Shown here piece by piece: positions 19,025 to 30,337 of a stretch of 64,000 nucleotides of DNA (positions within the stretch are counted from its first letter, which is position 1; each line of letters opens with the position of its first letter). Source of the stretch: Pseudohongiella acticola (GTDB taxonomy: Bacteria > Pseudomonadota > Gammaproteobacteria > Pseudomonadales > Pseudohongiellaceae); NCBI RefSeq assembly GCF_001758195.1, contig NZ_MASR01000001.1, positions 620,001-684,000 of the forward strand, given 5' to 3'. A program made the translations under genes and the position numbers. The notes under the pieces are model-generated. The model saw only the letters and a list, made by a program, of their open reading frames with translations, did not search any database and was not told the origin of the DNA.

Positions 19025-19134
19025 GGCATCGACCTGCATCAACTGCAATTCAGCGAGTGTTTGCAGATACTGCAGCTATCACTGCCTCTGGAAATACAAA
19101 TAGCCAGGCGGCAACCTTCAACTACAGAGACTGC

Positions 19135-19716
19135 ATGAAATTTTGCCACTATTGTGCCGGCCAGGTAACTCACCATATACCTCCCGGTGACGACAAATTG
19201 CGTTATTGCTGTCTGAGCTGCGACGTCGTTTTCTACCAGAACCCCAACAACATTGTTGGCACCCTGCCCATTAGCGGCGACAAAGTCCTGCTTTGCCGTC
19301 GCGCCATTGAGCCACGCAAGGGTCTGTGGACACTGCCAGCGGGCTTTATGGAGAATGGTGAAACCACGCTGGAAGGCGCGATTCGGGAAACTCGCGAGGA
19401 AGCCGGTGCCGAACTCAACCTGACCGAAGACAGCCTGTACACACTGTTCAACCTGCCCAATATCAACCAGGTCTACCTGTTCTTCAAAGGCGAATTGGCC
19501 AGTAGCGAGTTCAGCGCGGGCATTGAAAGTCTGGAAGTAGAACTGTTTTCTGAAGAAGATGTACCGTGGGACGACATTGCATTCGCCGTCGTAAAGTCTA
19601 CCCTGCAACAGTATTTTGAAGATCGCAGAAAACAGCACTACCCGGTACGCATGTACGATGTACGCTATTCACCTGACAGAAAAGCGGAAATCACGCTGAT
19701 CAGCGAAAGCCACTGA
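19135..19716 (+). CDS. Nudix hydrolase with N-terminal zinc ribbon
   Basis: Hydrolase of nucleoside-diphosphate-linked compounds. Start at 19135 (MKFCHYCAG, 193 residues), since the upstream in-frame extension from 19057 has no family look. Two CxxC pairs (CHYC, ~3-6, and CLSC, ~26-29) form a zinc ribbon. The complete Nudix box runs from GFMENGETTLEGAIRE to the TREEAGAEL part, with all catalytic Glu residues. This ribbon-plus-Nudix layout recalls NADH pyrophosphatases and ADP-sugar hydrolases, but the substrate cannot be told. It lies 110 bases after DUF3135 and may share the psp transcript. Confidence 0.9.
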   Translation: MKFCHYCAGQVTHHIPPGDDKLRYCCLSCDVVFYQNPNNIVGTLPISGDKVLLCRRAIEPRKGLWTLPAGFMENGETTLEGAIRETREEAGAELNLTEDSLYTLFNLPNINQVYLFFKGELASSEFSAGIESLEVELFSEEDVPWDDIAFAVVKSTLQQYFEDRRKQHYPVRMYDVRYSPDRKAEITLISESH

Positions 19717-20110
19717 GCCGCCCGGTCTGAATGCGTGCCCGATGCCTGATTGCTCGTTTGTTACCGGCTGGATGATGATTGGATGGCGATTGGCAGATGG
19801 CCACGGCATCCATGCCGGGCCAATGCGTCCTGCTCCGTCCCTGGCATCATGCATCAAATGCACAAATGCTGTCCTTGCCTGCTTGTCCCTGATTCTGCCT
19901 GACACTCGCGCTGTATCTTATCAACGGCTTTGCTGCCGCTGTCTTTTCCTTGATAGCAATGCGTATGATCCGAGCCACGCGATTACTGGAAACCGATACT
20001 AATGCAAATGTTTTTTCCAAACGACACAACTTGTGTCCGAGACGAGAGCTTATCGATAAACCCTCACATTTGAGCGCTGAATGCTTTCAGTATTTTACTC
20101 ACATTCTTAT
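19717..20110. other. 394-base convergent intergenic region with one strong hairpin
   Basis: Between the convergent Nudix and YqfO-like genes. I find no convincing gene. The notable element is a palindrome at 19798-19822, TGGCC(A)CGGCAT mirrored by ATGCCGGGCCA: 11 base pairs with a single bulge and a 2-base centre. No T-run follows it on either strand. It may act as a terminator aid or be an isolated repeat unit. The rest is unremarkable. Confidence 0.5.
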
Positions 20111-20422
20111 TCAAAAATCTGAGAGCAAGATCACATCGTAGGCAGGTTCTTCGAAAGGATGCGCAAGTTTGAGTGCGGCGACCGCAGAACGGATATGTGC
20201 CTCATCGCACACCAGCTCCACTTTGAATTCTGTTACCCGGGTCAGTGTCTCGTGTTGGCCAACAAAGGGAGAGGCGCCGGCCAGGGGACGAAACTGCCCC
20301 TGGCCGGCTGTTTGCCAGCAACATCGGTCGTAATCGCCAATGCGGCCAGCACCCGCTTCAAAGATGGCGTCTTTGACCGCTTCCAGGTGATCTTCGGGGA
20401 CAAAAAAACAGAGCTTATACAA
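20111..20422 (-). CDS. YqfO/Nif3-insert-like (CutA-fold) protein
   Basis: 103-residue protein matching the small standalone relatives of the insert domain in Nif3/YqfO proteins, a CutA1-like ferredoxin fold often trimeric. Recognisable: YKLCFFVPEDHLEAVKDAIF, GAGRIGDYDRCCW and AHPFEEPAYDVI. The exact function is unknown. The start is TTG at 20420-20422: a perfect AGGAGG sits 6 bases upstream and the family begins with this Met-Tyr-Lys-Leu sequence. It follows the purL start side by side, 69 bases after the purL stop on the same strand. Confidence 0.85.
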   Translation of the reverse strand: MYKLCFFVPEDHLEAVKDAIFEAGAGRIGDYDRCCWQTAGQGQFRPLAGASPFVGQHETLTRVTEFKVELVCDEAHIRSAVAALKLAHPFEEPAYDVILLSDF

Positions 20423-20491
20423 TTGCTGCCTCCTGATGATCCTGTGGACTGTCTGATTTGCTCTTCTGCGCTGCGCTTCTGCACTGTCCGT

Positions 20492-23400
20492 CTACTTGAG
20501 CCACGCCCTCGCGTTACGGAACATTCGCAATGTTGGTGCGTCCTCTTTCCAGTCATCAGGGTGCCAGGAATTCTGCACCGTGCGGAATACCCGCTCCGGG
20601 TGCGGCATCATGATGGTGACGCGTCCATCCTTGCTGCACACGCCGGCAATACCGGCAGGAGAGCCATTGGGGTTCTCCGGATAGTGCTCAGTCACGGCGC
20701 CGCCATTATCCGCATATTGCAAGGCGATACCCGCAGAGGCCTTCAGCTGCAGCTGATCACTGCTGCCAACAAAGCGGGCCCGCCCTTCCCCATGTGCAAC
20801 TGCCACCGGGAACAGTGACCCCTTCATACCCTGCAGGAAGGCTGACGGGGACTCAGGCACTGTCAGCAAGCTGACCCGGGCTTCAAACTGTTCCGAGCGA
20901 TTGCGCTCAAAGCGGGGCCAGTGATCAGCACCCGGGATCAGGTCATGCAACAGAGACATCATCTGGCAACCGTTGCACACGCCAAGCGACAGCGTATTCT
21001 GGCGTTCAAAGAATGCAGCGAATTGCTGTCGCAACGGCTCGTTAAACAAAACTGATTTGGCCCAGCCGCCGCCGGCGCCGAGAACGTCGCCGTAAGAGAA
21101 TCCACCGCATGCGGCCAGAACATTGAACGTTGCCAGATCCACAGAACCGGCCAGGATATCACTCATATGTACGTCAACGGCACGGAAGCCGGCCCGGTCA
21201 AATGCCGCTGCCATTTCCACATGACCATTGACACCCTGCTCACGCAGCACCGCTACCGAGGGGCGCACGCCCGTGTTGATGAATGGCGCAGCAATGTCCT
21301 GATTGATGTCATAACTCAGCCGCGCCTGCAGACCCGGGTCGGCTTTGTCCTGTAATCGCTCGAATTCCTGCTCTGCTGTTTCCGGGTTGTCGCGCAGCAT
21401 CTGGAGTTCATAACTGGTCAGTGCCCATAATTGCTGACAGGCAGCACGATCACGTTCCTGCAACAGTCGACCGTTGTTAAAGACCCGAATCTGCTCACCA
21501 TCAGTGGGCTGACCAATCACACTGGTACAATCGGACAAACCATGTTCCTCAATGAGGCTCAATACCAGATTCAACTGAGTGCGGGGAATCTGCAGCACTG
21601 CACCTGGTTCTTCGTTGTACAGAACGTCTACGGCATTGGTTTCCGGGTGTAACAGTTCTGCCAGATCAATATCCAGCCCGCAGTGACCGGCAAAGGCCAT
21701 TTCCGCCAGCGTCACCATGACGCCACCATCTGAACGGTCATGGTAAGCCAGCAGCAGGTCACGTGCATTCAGTTGCTGAACCAGATTAAAGAAGTTTTTC
21801 AGATCCTGGGCGTTGTCGAGGTCAGCAGGTACATCACCCAATTCACGATAGACCTGAGCCAGGGCGGACCCGCCCATGCGATTGCGACCGTGCCCCAGAT
21901 CAATCAGCAGCAGGTCAGTTTCACCTTTGTTGATGCGCAGTTGCGGTGTCACCGTGCGCCGGATATCAAGCACCGGCGCGAATGCCGAAATGACCAGCGA
22001 CAAGGGTGACGTATTGCTTTTCTGTTCGCCTTTGCCCTGCCACACGGTACGCATCGACATGGAGTCCTTGCCGACTGGAATACAGATACCAAGTGCCGGG
22101 CACAGTTCCATCCCTACGGCCCGAACCGTTTCATACAAGCGGGCGTCTTCACCAGGATGACCAGCGGCAACCATCCAGTTGGCAGACAGTTTGATGTCAC
22201 TGATATCATTGATGCGGGCACAGGCGATATTGGTAATGGCTTCAGCGACGGCCATACGACCGGATGCCGGTGCATCAAGCAATGCTACCGGGGTGCGCTC
22301 ACCCATCGCCATGGCTTCGCCGCAGTCACTGTCAAATGCGCTCGCAGTAACGGCGGCATCGGCTACCGGTACCTGCCAGGGCCCGACCATCTGGTCGCGA
22401 CTGACCAGACCGGTTACGGTGCGATCACCAATGGTAATCAGGAAGCTTTTACTGGCCACCGCAGGCAGACTGAGGACGCGCTCAAGTGCCTCATCCAGTT
22501 CTATTTGCGCGGTATCCAGCGCCACTGCTTCGATGTCTGCGCTGCTGGCATCTCGATGCATTCGCGGCGGCTTGCCAAACAAGACCGACATCGGCAGATC
22601 AATCGGCAGGTTGTTAAAGTGCGAGTCCTGTAACCGGATCACATCTTCGTCTGTGGCTTCGCCGACCACGGCATGCGGACAGCGTTCACGCAGACAGATA
22701 GCCTCAAACTCTGCAAGCCGTTCCGGCATCACAGCAAGCACATAACGTTCCTGGGCTTCGTTACACCAGATTTCCAGGGGTGACATGCCAGACTCGGCAT
22801 TGGGAATATTGCGCAGCTGGAACACACCTCCGCTTTCGCCGTCCTTAACCAGTTCTGGCAGCGCATTGGACAAACCACCGGCGCCGACATCATGAATAAA
22901 GGCAATCGGGTTGTCGTCGCCCATCTGCCAGCACTGATCGATGACTTCCTGGCACCGACGTTGCATTTCCGGGTTTTCCCGTTGCACCGATGCGAAGTCA
23001 AGTTCAGCAGCACTGGCACCGGCGGCCATGGAAGAAGCCGCGCCGCCACCCAGTCCGATCAACATTGCCGGGCCACCCAGCACAATCAGCTGAGCGCCAG
23101 GTTCAAAGGCATGTTTCTGTACGTGTTGTTCACGAATATTGCCCAAGCCACCGGCAATCATGATGGGTTTGTGGTAACCGCGCACTTCAGGGCCATTGAC
23201 CGAAGGCACTGATTCTTCATAGGTGCGGAAGTAACCACAAAGATTGGGGCGTCCAAACTCATTATTGAAAGCAGCGGCACCGATGGGGCCTTCCAGCATG
23301 ATGTCCAGCGCGGAGACGATATGCGCGGGACGACCAAAGTCTTCTTCCCAGGGTTGCGGCAATGCCGGAATACGCAAGTTGGAAACACTGAAGCCACACA

Positions 23401-24406
23401 GGCCCGCCTTGGGTTTGGCACCGGTACCGGTGGCGCCCTCATCACGGATCTCGCCACCATTACCCGTGGCTGCACCCGGGAACGGTGCAATAGCCGTTGG
23501 ATGGTTATGTGTCTCCACCTTCATCAGGATATGGATAGGTTCCTGGGTGTAGGTGTATTCATGACTGTGCGGTTGCGGAAAGAAACGCCCACCGTTGCTG
23601 CCAGACATGACCGCTGCGTTGTCTTTATAGGCAGACAGCACCTTGTCCGGAGATTTTTTGTGTGTATTACGGATCATCGCAAACAGCGACAGTTCCTGGT
23701 CAACGCCGTCCAGTGTCCAGCTGGCGTTAAAAATCTTGTGACGGCAGTGTTCGGAGTTTGCCTGTGCGAACATCATCAGCTCGATATCGGTCGGGTTGCG
23801 ACCCAGACGTGAGAATGAATCCACCAGGTAGTCAATCTCATCGTCGGCCAGTGCCAGACCCATCGCCTGATTGGCGCTGGCCAGCGCTGCTCTGCCCGAA
23901 TCCAGCACATCAACGGTTGCCAGCTCGCCCGGGGCGGCGTGGCTAAACAGACAGCTTGCCTCGTCTATGTCAGCCAGAACTGATTGCGTCATCTTGTCGT
24001 GCAGGAAACCGTCCAGCGTCAGTAATTCATCGTCAGACAGGGGCTGAGTCAAGGTAATATCCCAGATCACGCCGCGCTCAAGGCGAACCACGGCATCCAG
24101 TCCACAGTTGTGGACGATATCAGTGGCTTTGCTTGACCAGGGCGATATGGTGCCTGGCCGCGGCACAACCAGCCGAGTGACGCCTTCACTGTTCTCCCCG
24201 GCGCCCTCATCGCGAGGCTCCTGACCGTAGGCCAGCAGCTGCTGCAGAGCACTGGTTTCGTCGGCACTGAGGTCACGTGTGCATTCAGCGAAATGGACAA
24301 AGTACGAGTTCAGGCCACGCACAGCGGGCAGTTCCTGCTGCACGTTGCGCAGTAACTTACGGAGTCGGAAATCGGAATGAGCGGTGCTGCCAGTGAGAAC
24401 AAGCAT
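20492..24406 (-). CDS. purL: Phosphoribosylformylglycinamidine synthase (single-chain)
   Basis: Fourth step of purine synthesis: FGAR + glutamine + ATP to FGAM. 1304 residues, the large fused type. N-terminal PurS-like part, linker, and two AIR-synthase-like halves: [19 protein letters not shown], then [16 protein letters not shown], and later GKDSMSMRT and [19 protein letters not shown]. The C-terminal glutaminase has nucleophile Cys in [11 protein letters not shown] and the His/Glu end MPHPERVFR. Stands as a single gene with a 95-base upstream gap to tadA; a TATCAT hexamer in that gap could be its -10. Confidence 0.98.
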   Translation of the reverse strand: MLVLTGSTAHSDFRLRKLLRNVQQELPAVRGLNSYFVHFAECTRDLSADETSALQQLLAYGQEPRDEGAGENSEGVTRLVVPRPGTISPWSSKATDIVHNCGLDAVVRLERGVIWDITLTQPLSDDELLTLDGFLHDKMTQSVLADIDEASCLFSHAAPGELATVDVLDSGRAALASANQAMGLALADDEIDYLVDSFSRLGRNPTDIELMMFAQANSEHCRHKIFNASWTLDGVDQELSLFAMIRNTHKKSPDKVLSAYKDNAAVMSGSNGGRFFPQPHSHEYTYTQEPIHILMKVETHNHPTAIAPFPGAATGNGGEIRDEGATGTGAKPKAGLCGFSVSNLRIPALPQPWEEDFGRPAHIVSALDIMLEGPIGAAAFNNEFGRPNLCGYFRTYEESVPSVNGPEVRGYHKPIMIAGGLGNIREQHVQKHAFEPGAQLIVLGGPAMLIGLGGGAASSMAAGASAAELDFASVQRENPEMQRRCQEVIDQCWQMGDDNPIAFIHDVGAGGLSNALPELVKDGESGGVFQLRNIPNAESGMSPLEIWCNEAQERYVLAVMPERLAEFEAICLRERCPHAVVGEATDEDVIRLQDSHFNNLPIDLPMSVLFGKPPRMHRDASSADIEAVALDTAQIELDEALERVLSLPAVASKSFLITIGDRTVTGLVSRDQMVGPWQVPVADAAVTASAFDSDCGEAMAMGERTPVALLDAPASGRMAVAEAITNIACARINDISDIKLSANWMVAAGHPGEDARLYETVRAVGMELCPALGICIPVGKDSMSMRTVWQGKGEQKSNTSPLSLVISAFAPVLDIRRTVTPQLRINKGETDLLLIDLGHGRNRMGGSALAQVYRELGDVPADLDNAQDLKNFFNLVQQLNARDLLLAYHDRSDGGVMVTLAEMAFAGHCGLDIDLAELLHPETNAVDVLYNEEPGAVLQIPRTQLNLVLSLIEEHGLSDCTSVIGQPTDGEQIRVFNNGRLLQERDRAACQQLWALTSYELQMLRDNPETAEQEFERLQDKADPGLQARLSYDINQDIAAPFINTGVRPSVAVLREQGVNGHVEMAAAFDRAGFRAVDVHMSDILAGSVDLATFNVLAACGGFSYGDVLGAGGGWAKSVLFNEPLRQQFAAFFERQNTLSLGVCNGCQMMSLLHDLIPGADHWPRFERNRSEQFEARVSLLTVPESPSAFLQGMKGSLFPVAVAHGEGRARFVGSSDQLQLKASAGIALQYADNGGAVTEHYPENPNGSPAGIAGVCSKDGRVTIMMPHPERVFRTVQNSWHPDDWKEDAPTLRMFRNARAWLK

Positions 24407-24501
24407 TATGTCTGATAGCCTTAAAGTCAGTCGAGCCGGAAGAAGAAACCTGCAGAATTCGGGGCAGTATGATACGCCATTTGCCAGTAAAAATCAGGCA
24501 A

Positions 24502-25056
24502 TTATTGCGACTGGGAGCCTGCGTCAGTTGCTGACGCTTTGTCCGCGCGGCGATCGCGGCGTTGACGGAAAAACTGTTTCATCAGTACGGCCGCCTCTTC
24601 CGCCAGAATACCACTGCTGACCACCAGTTCATGGTTGTAAACCCCATTCTCCAGCAATCGCTGACCGCTACTGACAGCGCCGTAACGCGGCTCGGCGGCG
24701 CCGAACACCAGCCTGGCAATACGCGCATGAATAATCGCGCCCAGACACATGGTGCAGGGCTCAATGGTGACATACAGGGTACAGCCTGGCAGGCGGTAAT
24801 TCTCCAGCGTCTGTCCGGCATCGCGCAGGGCGCAGATCTCGGCATGAGCGGAGGGATCATGGCGGCCAACCGGCTGATTATAGCCCTGGCCCACGACCTG
24901 GCCATTTTTGACGATGACCGCGCCGACCGGCACCTCATCATGACTGCCAGCCCGGGCTGCCAGACTCAGGGCTTCGCGCATAAAGGCGATATCATCGTCC
25001 AGCGAAGAGACAGCCGACACGTTAGTGTCGGCACCGGCGGTGTCAATATCGATCAC
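24502..25056 (-). CDS. tadA: tRNA-specific adenosine deaminase
   Basis: Deaminates A34 to inosine in tRNA-Arg(ACG). I start it at the GTG at 25056 (184 residues) because AGGAGG lies 6 bases upstream; the open frame runs further to 25185 but without similarity. The zinc site is complete: HAE in PSAHAEICALR (His ligand and catalytic Glu) and PCTMC in IEPCTMCLGAI. The substrate loop ARIARLVFGAAEPRYGA is typical. The Ser/Gln-rich C-terminal tail is variable in the family. Confidence 0.95.
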   Translation of the reverse strand: MIDIDTAGADTNVSAVSSLDDDIAFMREALSLAARAGSHDEVPVGAVIVKNGQVVGQGYNQPVGRHDPSAHAEICALRDAGQTLENYRLPGCTLYVTIEPCTMCLGAIIHARIARLVFGAAEPRYGAVSSGQRLLENGVYNHELVVSSGILAEEAAVLMKQFFRQRRDRRADKASATDAGSQSQ

Positions 25057-25202
25057 TGCTGTCCTCCTGCCGCTGCCCTGATGGAGGCTCCATTCTACCG
25101 GCAGCATTGGCAAGGGCGCCAGTATCTTGTGTCGATGACATGAGAGAGAGGTGATGGCCACCTGAATACAGAATGGCCACCACATTTAAGCAAAGTGGGA
25201 GC

Positions 25203-25766
25203 TTAGAAGTAGAATCTCATCCCGATCTGCAGGGTCGTGATATTGTCTTCGATCGAGTCATCGGTGGCAAAGACATCATCTGTCGCTAACTGGAAGTTGA
25301 TCGCGGTAGATATGGCCATATACGGACGGACAAACCATTTAACACCGGTTTCGATATCAAACACGGCGCCATCGCCGTCGTCGAGATCGGATTCAGCATC
25401 AAAATCGCCGTCATCGAAACTGACCGAGCCCAGGCCAATTGCTGCGCCGACATACGGTACCCAGCGACTGTCACGATTAAAGTTGTATTCGGTGAATACA
25501 CCGACATCAAGGCGATCTACACCACCAAAATCCGCTGCACCCAACTGAGCACCGACTTCCCAACCGTCCTGCAGGAAGTAGCCATAGGATCCATCCAGGT
25601 CATAGTCGAGTTTGTCAAAATCAGGGAATTCCAACCGGCCCGATATGCTGACCTCTTTCGTCCCCTGATCCAGCATGGGAGTCCAGTTTGTGTCTTGAGC
25701 CAGTGTATAACCGCTGCCCGTCATGAGCACAGCAGACATAAGTATTGCACTTTTTTTGAGTTTCAT
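25203..25766 (-). CDS. Outer-membrane beta-barrel protein
   Basis: Exported protein of 187 residues from the ATG at 25766, which follows GGAGAG. Signal peptide 1-~23 (ending GYTLA), then alternating beta-strand sequence ending in the outer-membrane signature phenylalanine (IGMRFYF). The size fits an eight-stranded barrel of the OmpW/OmpA-like kind, and an acidic loop (DDGDFDAESDLDDGDG) would face outward. Specific function not recognised. It lies just beyond the guaA terminator, so it needs its own promoter. Confidence 0.8.
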   Translation of the reverse strand: MKLKKSAILMSAVLMTGSGYTLAQDTNWTPMLDQGTKEVSISGRLEFPDFDKLDYDLDGSYGYFLQDGWEVGAQLGAADFGGVDRLDVGVFTEYNFNRDSRWVPYVGAAIGLGSVSFDDGDFDAESDLDDGDGAVFDIETGVKWFVRPYMAISTAINFQLATDDVFATDDSIEDNITTLQIGMRFYF

Positions 25767-25796
25767 ACGTCTCTCCAATGAGTTAATGCTTCCTTT

Positions 25797-25823
25797 AAAA
25801 GACCCGAAGACCTCGGGTCTTTT
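25797..25823 (-). terminator. Terminator after guaA
   Basis: Perfect 11-bp hairpin AAAAGACCCGA / TCGGGTCTTTT with a 5-base loop, 54 bases past the guaA stop on the minus strand. The symmetric A and T runs would let it work both ways. Confidence 0.88.
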
Positions 25824-25876
25824 CACTTGACCTGCTGACGGCCAAAAAAGTTACAACTCATTGAAGTTTTTTTAGA

Positions 25877-27454
25877 CTATTCCCACTCAATCGTTGCCGG
25901 TGGCTTCGACGAAATATCGTAAGTTACCCGCGACACATCGGTAATTTCATTGATGATGCGGTTACTGACGGTTTCCAGCAATTCATACGGCAAGTGAGCC
26001 CAGCGCGCAGTCATGAAATCGATGGTTTCCACCGCGCGTATGCTGATCACCCATGAGTAGCGTCGCCCATCACCCACAACGCCAACAGATTTCACTGGCA
26101 GGAATACAGCAAAGGCCTGACTGGTTTTATGGTAGTAGTCAGCTTTGTGCAGTTCCTCAATGAAAATGGCGTCTGCGCGGCGCAGAACGTCACAATATTC
26201 CTTTTTCACTTCACCCAGAATGCGCACACCCAGCCCCGGTCCGGGGAATGGATGGCGATACACCATATCGTAAGGCAGGCCCAGTTCCAGGCCAATACGG
26301 CGCACCTCGTCCTTGAACAGTTCGCGCAGCGGTTCGACCAGTTTCAGCGCCATGTTTTCGGGCAGCCCACCAACATTGTGGTGTGACTTGATAACATGAG
26401 CCTTGCCCGTGCGGGACCCGGCAGACTCAATGACATCCGGATAAATAGTGCCCTGCGCCAGCCAGCGCACGTTCTCTATCTTCGAAGCCTCCTGGTCGAA
26501 CACTTCTATAAAAGTATTGCCAATGGCTTTGCGTTTCAGCTCAGGATCACTGACCCCGGCAAGGCGGTCAAGGAACATGTCCTCAGCATCAACACGGATA
26601 ACTTTGACGCCCATGTTTTCAGCAAACGTGGCCATCACCTGATCGCCTTCGTTCAGGCGCAGCAAGCCGTTATCAACAAACACACAGGTCAACTGATCTC
26701 CGATAGCTTTGTGCAGCAGCGCTGCCACTACCGAGGAATCAACACCCCCGGAAAGACCGAGCAGAACGTGATCGCTGCCGACCTGCTCACGCACAACCCG
26801 AATCGCATCATCAATGATATTGGCTGACGTCCACAGCGCATCACAGCCACATATTTTACGCACAAAACGTTCCAGTATGCGCTGACCTTGCAGGGTATGA
26901 GTCACTTCCGGATGGAACTGGACACCATAGAACCGGCGAGATTCATCCGCCATGGCGGCAATGGGGGCACTGCCGGTCTCGGCACTGACCACAAAGCCTG
27001 GCGGCAATTTGATGACCTTGTCACCATGGCTCATCCATACGTCCAGTTGCGGCACGCCGCCTTCCGCCATGCGATCTTCAATGCCGTCAAACAGGGCACC
27101 CGGCGCAGGCAGATTTACTTCAGCATAACCAAACTCGGATTTGTCAGATGCTTCAACCTTGCCTCCGAGTCGTTCGGCCATGGTCTGCATACCATAACAG
27201 ATACCCAGCAATGGCACGTTCTGGGTAAACAGGTAATCAGCAGCCTGCGGTGAATCGGCCAGCGTAGCTGTTTCCGGGCCGCCGCTGAGGATAATGCCCT
27301 GCGCTGCAAACGCTTCCACTTCCGCCTGGGTGCACTGGTAATCCCAGATCTCACAATACACGCCAAGTTCACGAACCCGGCGAGCAATCAGTTGTGTGTA
27401 TTGTGATCCAAAATCCAGAATCAGTATTTTCTGGCTGTGAATATTTTGACTCAT
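25877..27454 (-). CDS. guaA: GMP synthase (glutamine-hydrolysing)
   Basis: Converts XMP to GMP using ATP and glutamine. 525 residues. Class-I glutaminase domain 1-~200: [18 protein letters not shown], nucleophile Cys in LLGICYGMQ, His/Glu in [10 protein letters not shown]. The PP-loop ATP pyrophosphatase is [15 protein letters not shown] (~230-245), and a C-terminal dimerisation domain ends [15 protein letters not shown]. Second gene of guaBA, 63 bases after guaB, and closed by a strong terminator. Confidence 0.98.
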   Translation of the reverse strand: MSQNIHSQKILILDFGSQYTQLIARRVRELGVYCEIWDYQCTQAEVEAFAAQGIILSGGPETATLADSPQAADYLFTQNVPLLGICYGMQTMAERLGGKVEASDKSEFGYAEVNLPAPGALFDGIEDRMAEGGVPQLDVWMSHGDKVIKLPPGFVVSAETGSAPIAAMADESRRFYGVQFHPEVTHTLQGQRILERFVRKICGCDALWTSANIIDDAIRVVREQVGSDHVLLGLSGGVDSSVVAALLHKAIGDQLTCVFVDNGLLRLNEGDQVMATFAENMGVKVIRVDAEDMFLDRLAGVSDPELKRKAIGNTFIEVFDQEASKIENVRWLAQGTIYPDVIESAGSRTGKAHVIKSHHNVGGLPENMALKLVEPLRELFKDEVRRIGLELGLPYDMVYRHPFPGPGLGVRILGEVKKEYCDVLRRADAIFIEELHKADYYHKTSQAFAVFLPVKSVGVVGDGRRYSWVISIRAVETIDFMTARWAHLPYELLETVSNRIINEITDVSRVTYDISSKPPATIEWE

Positions 27455-27517
27455 GCGTAGCTTGCCTTGTTCATGACGTTATTGATAACCAACCTCCAGA
27501 TACAACCAGATTGATCA

Positions 27518-28987
27518 TCAACTCATACGATAATTGGGAGCTTCCTTGGTGATGCTGACGTCATGCACGTGGCTTTCCTGCATACCGGATGCGGTGATTT
27601 TGACAAACTCAGGTTTAGTGCGCATTTCGTCCACCGTGGCACAACCGGTATAACCCATGCTTGAACGCAGACCACCCATCAACTGATGCACGATGCTGGA
27701 CATGGTGCCTTTATAAGGCACCCGGCCCTCTATGCCTTCGGGTACCAGTTTTTCCACACCGGATGCTGCATCCTGGAAGTAGCGATCACTGGAACCCTGA
27801 CTCTGGGACATGGCGCCCAGAGAGCCCATGCCGCGATAGGCCTTGTAGCTGCGGCCCTGAAAAAGCTCTACTTCGCCCGGCGCTTCTTCGGTGCCCGCCA
27901 GCAGGCTGCCGATCATGACGACGTGTGCGCCAGCAGCAACAACCTTGGCAATGTCACCCGAGAAGCGGATACCGCCATCTGATATGACGCAGACCTTGGT
28001 GTCTTTCAGTGCATCAACAACATTGGACACGGCCGTGATCTGCGGCACCCCGACACCGGTTACGATGCGGGTGGTGCAGATGGAGCCCGGGCCTATACCC
28101 ACTTTCACTGCATCCGCGCCTGCCTCGGCCAGGTCGCGTGCTGCCTGGGCTGTGGCAATGTTGCCGCCAATAACACCGAGCTCGGGGTACAGGCCTTTGA
28201 TGCGCCGCACCATGCTCAATACACCCTCTGAGTGGCCATGCGCCGTGTCTACCACAATCACATCCACACCCGCTTCAGCCAAAGCATTGACTCGGTCTTC
28301 AGTGTCCGCGCTGGTGCCAACAGCAGCCGCAACGCGCAATCGCCCCTGCTGATCCTTGGAGGCATTGGGGAAGTCTTCCGACTTGCGGATATCTTTCAGG
28401 GTAATCAGGCCGCGCAGTTCGAATTCATCATTAACCACCAGGATTTTTTCAATCCGGTGCTGATGCAACAATTCCTTGATCTGGTCATGACTGGCATCTT
28501 CTTTAACCGTCACCAGACTCTGTTTCGGTGTCATGATGGTTTCGACCTTGGCGTTGAGATTGCTCTCAAAACGCACGTCCCGGCTGGTCACGATGCCAAC
28601 CAGCTGACGGCCAATCACGACGGGCATACCGGAAATATCGTTCTCGCGCATCAGCGCAACCAGATCACTGATCCGCGCCTCGGGAGAAATGGTTATCGGG
28701 TCTTTGACCACGCCACTTTCATACTTTTTGACCTGTCGCACTTCGCGTGCCTGTTGCTCGATGGTCATGTTTTTATGTATGACACCAATACCCCCCTCTT
28801 GCGCCATGGCAATAGCAAGACGCGCTTCAGTCACGGTATCCATGGCAGAAGACATCAGGGGAATATTCAGGGCTATACTCGCAGTCAAACGCGTTTTCAG
28901 GCTGACAGCTTTGGGGAGTACAGAAGAGTGGGCGGGCAGAAGCAGAACATCGTCGAATGTCAGCGCTTCTTCAGCAATGCGTAACAT
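27518..28987 (-). CDS. guaB: IMP dehydrogenase
   Basis: NAD-dependent oxidation of IMP to XMP, the committed step to GMP. 489 residues. TIM barrel interrupted by a CBS pair (~95-205). The catalytic loop [17 protein letters not shown] holds the active-site Cys, and the flap-region sequence GMGSLGAM is present. First gene of the guaBA operon, with its own promoter on the minus strand. Confidence 0.98.
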   Translation of the reverse strand: MLRIAEEALTFDDVLLLPAHSSVLPKAVSLKTRLTASIALNIPLMSSAMDTVTEARLAIAMAQEGGIGVIHKNMTIEQQAREVRQVKKYESGVVKDPITISPEARISDLVALMRENDISGMPVVIGRQLVGIVTSRDVRFESNLNAKVETIMTPKQSLVTVKEDASHDQIKELLHQHRIEKILVVNDEFELRGLITLKDIRKSEDFPNASKDQQGRLRVAAAVGTSADTEDRVNALAEAGVDVIVVDTAHGHSEGVLSMVRRIKGLYPELGVIGGNIATAQAARDLAEAGADAVKVGIGPGSICTTRIVTGVGVPQITAVSNVVDALKDTKVCVISDGGIRFSGDIAKVVAAGAHVVMIGSLLAGTEEAPGEVELFQGRSYKAYRGMGSLGAMSQSQGSSDRYFQDAASGVEKLVPEGIEGRVPYKGTMSSIVHQLMGGLRSSMGYTGCATVDEMRTKPEFVKITASGMQESHVHDVSITKEAPNYRMS

Positions 28988-29014
28988 AAGTTTTCACCTA
29001 TCCACAAAAAGCGG

Positions 29015-29043
29015 ATTATACAGATGTGGCGGCTCAAGGTAAA
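29015..29043 (-). promoter_or_regulatory. Sigma-70 promoter of guaBA
   Basis: Minus-strand TATAAT (29015-29020) preceded, at 17-base spacing, by TTTACC (29038-29043, 4 of 6 matches). The leader to the guaB start is about 20 bases. It shares the ~100-base gap with the divergent xseA. Confidence 0.65.
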
Positions 29044-29086
29044 CCGGCGTCTATGATCGCTTCACAGGCTGGGTTAAGATGCATGC

Positions 29087-30337
29087 ATGAACCCTGACAA
29101 TCCTGCTCTACACGCATTTGATGCCCGTGACGCCGACAACAGCAACCGCGTACTCAGCGTCAGCAGCCTCAATCGGCTGGCCCGCGGTCTGCTCGAAGAC
29201 TGTTTTCCGTCGGTCACCGTTGAAGGCGAAATTTCCAATCTGGCTGTACCCGGATCCGGGCACTGGTATCTGACACTAAAAGACGACGGCGCCCAGATCC
29301 GTTGCGCCATGTTCAGGAACCGCAATGCCTCGGTGCGCTTTCGACCTGCAAACGGTATGCAGGTGGTGGTCCGTGGCAAGCTCAGCCTCTACGAGGGTCG
29401 CGGGGATTATCAATTGATTCTGGACACGCTGCAGGATGCCGGCGCCGGCGCCCTGCAGCGCGCATTCGATGAACTGAAACAGAAACTGACCCGGGAAGGC
29501 CTGTTCGACAGCGACAACAAACAACCGCTGCCAGCGCATTGCCGACATATAGCCGTCATCACCTCACCTACCGGTGCGGTCATCAAGGACATCATCAGTG
29601 TATTCCGCCGCCGTTACCCTGCCATGCAGGTGACAGTGATACCGGTACCGGTGCAGGGACGGGACTCGGCGCTTGCCATCGTCCAGGCTTTGCGCACCGC
29701 GCAGCAACGACAACAGGACCTCGGTATAGACGTCGTGTTGCTGGCCCGCGGGGGCGGTTCGCTTGAAGATATGCAGGCGTTCAATGACGAGTCGGTAGCG
29801 CGCGCCATTCATGCCTGCCCCCTGCCCGTTGTCAGTGCCGTGGGTCATGAGACCGATATTAGCATCGCCGATTTTGTTGCCGACCTGCGCGCGCCGACAC
29901 CGTCGGCCGCGGCCGAGCTTCTCAGCCCTGATCAACAACAGCTGCACATGACAGTTCAGACCCAACAGGACAAACTGCTGCGCCTGATGCAGGCCCTGTT
30001 TAATCAACGCCATCAGCAACTGGACTGGTTACAAAAACGCCTGCAGCATCCGGGCCGTCGACTGCAGGAGCAGTCACATCTGTTGGCTCAATTGGACAGT
30101 CGACTACAACGAGCCACGTTGCGCTTTTTACAGCAACGCCGCAGCAGTCTGCAGATGCTGGTCCGCAATCTGGAGAATATCAGCCCCCTGCAAACCCTGC
30201 AGCGCGGCTACAGCATTACCCGCACCCCGGAAGGAAAACTCATCAACTCATCATCACAGCTTAGCGCCGGTGATGATATTATCAGCACCCTGGCTAATGG
30301 CCAGATAGTCAGCACCGTTAAGGAGATCAAGGCATGA
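29087..30337 (+). CDS. xseA: Exodeoxyribonuclease VII large subunit
   Basis: Catalytic subunit of the bidirectional single-strand exonuclease ExoVII. 416 residues, some 40 shorter than E. coli XseA, the loss being in the coiled-coil part. OB fold at ~35-125 ([22 protein letters not shown]). The catalytic core ~135-300 has [27 protein letters not shown] and [20 protein letters not shown]. Coiled coil and C-terminal domain with LQRGYSITR follow. Divergent from guaB as in many proteobacteria; xseB is not in the window. Overlaps the next gene in ATGA. Confidence 0.96.
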   Translation: MNPDNPALHAFDARDADNSNRVLSVSSLNRLARGLLEDCFPSVTVEGEISNLAVPGSGHWYLTLKDDGAQIRCAMFRNRNASVRFRPANGMQVVVRGKLSLYEGRGDYQLILDTLQDAGAGALQRAFDELKQKLTREGLFDSDNKQPLPAHCRHIAVITSPTGAVIKDIISVFRRRYPAMQVTVIPVPVQGRDSALAIVQALRTAQQRQQDLGIDVVLLARGGGSLEDMQAFNDESVARAIHACPLPVVSAVGHETDISIADFVADLRAPTPSAAAELLSPDQQQLHMTVQTQQDKLLRLMQALFNQRHQQLDWLQKRLQHPGRRLQEQSHLLAQLDSRLQRATLRFLQQRRSSLQMLVRNLENISPLQTLQRGYSITRTPEGKLINSSSQLSAGDDIISTLANGQIVSTVKEIKA

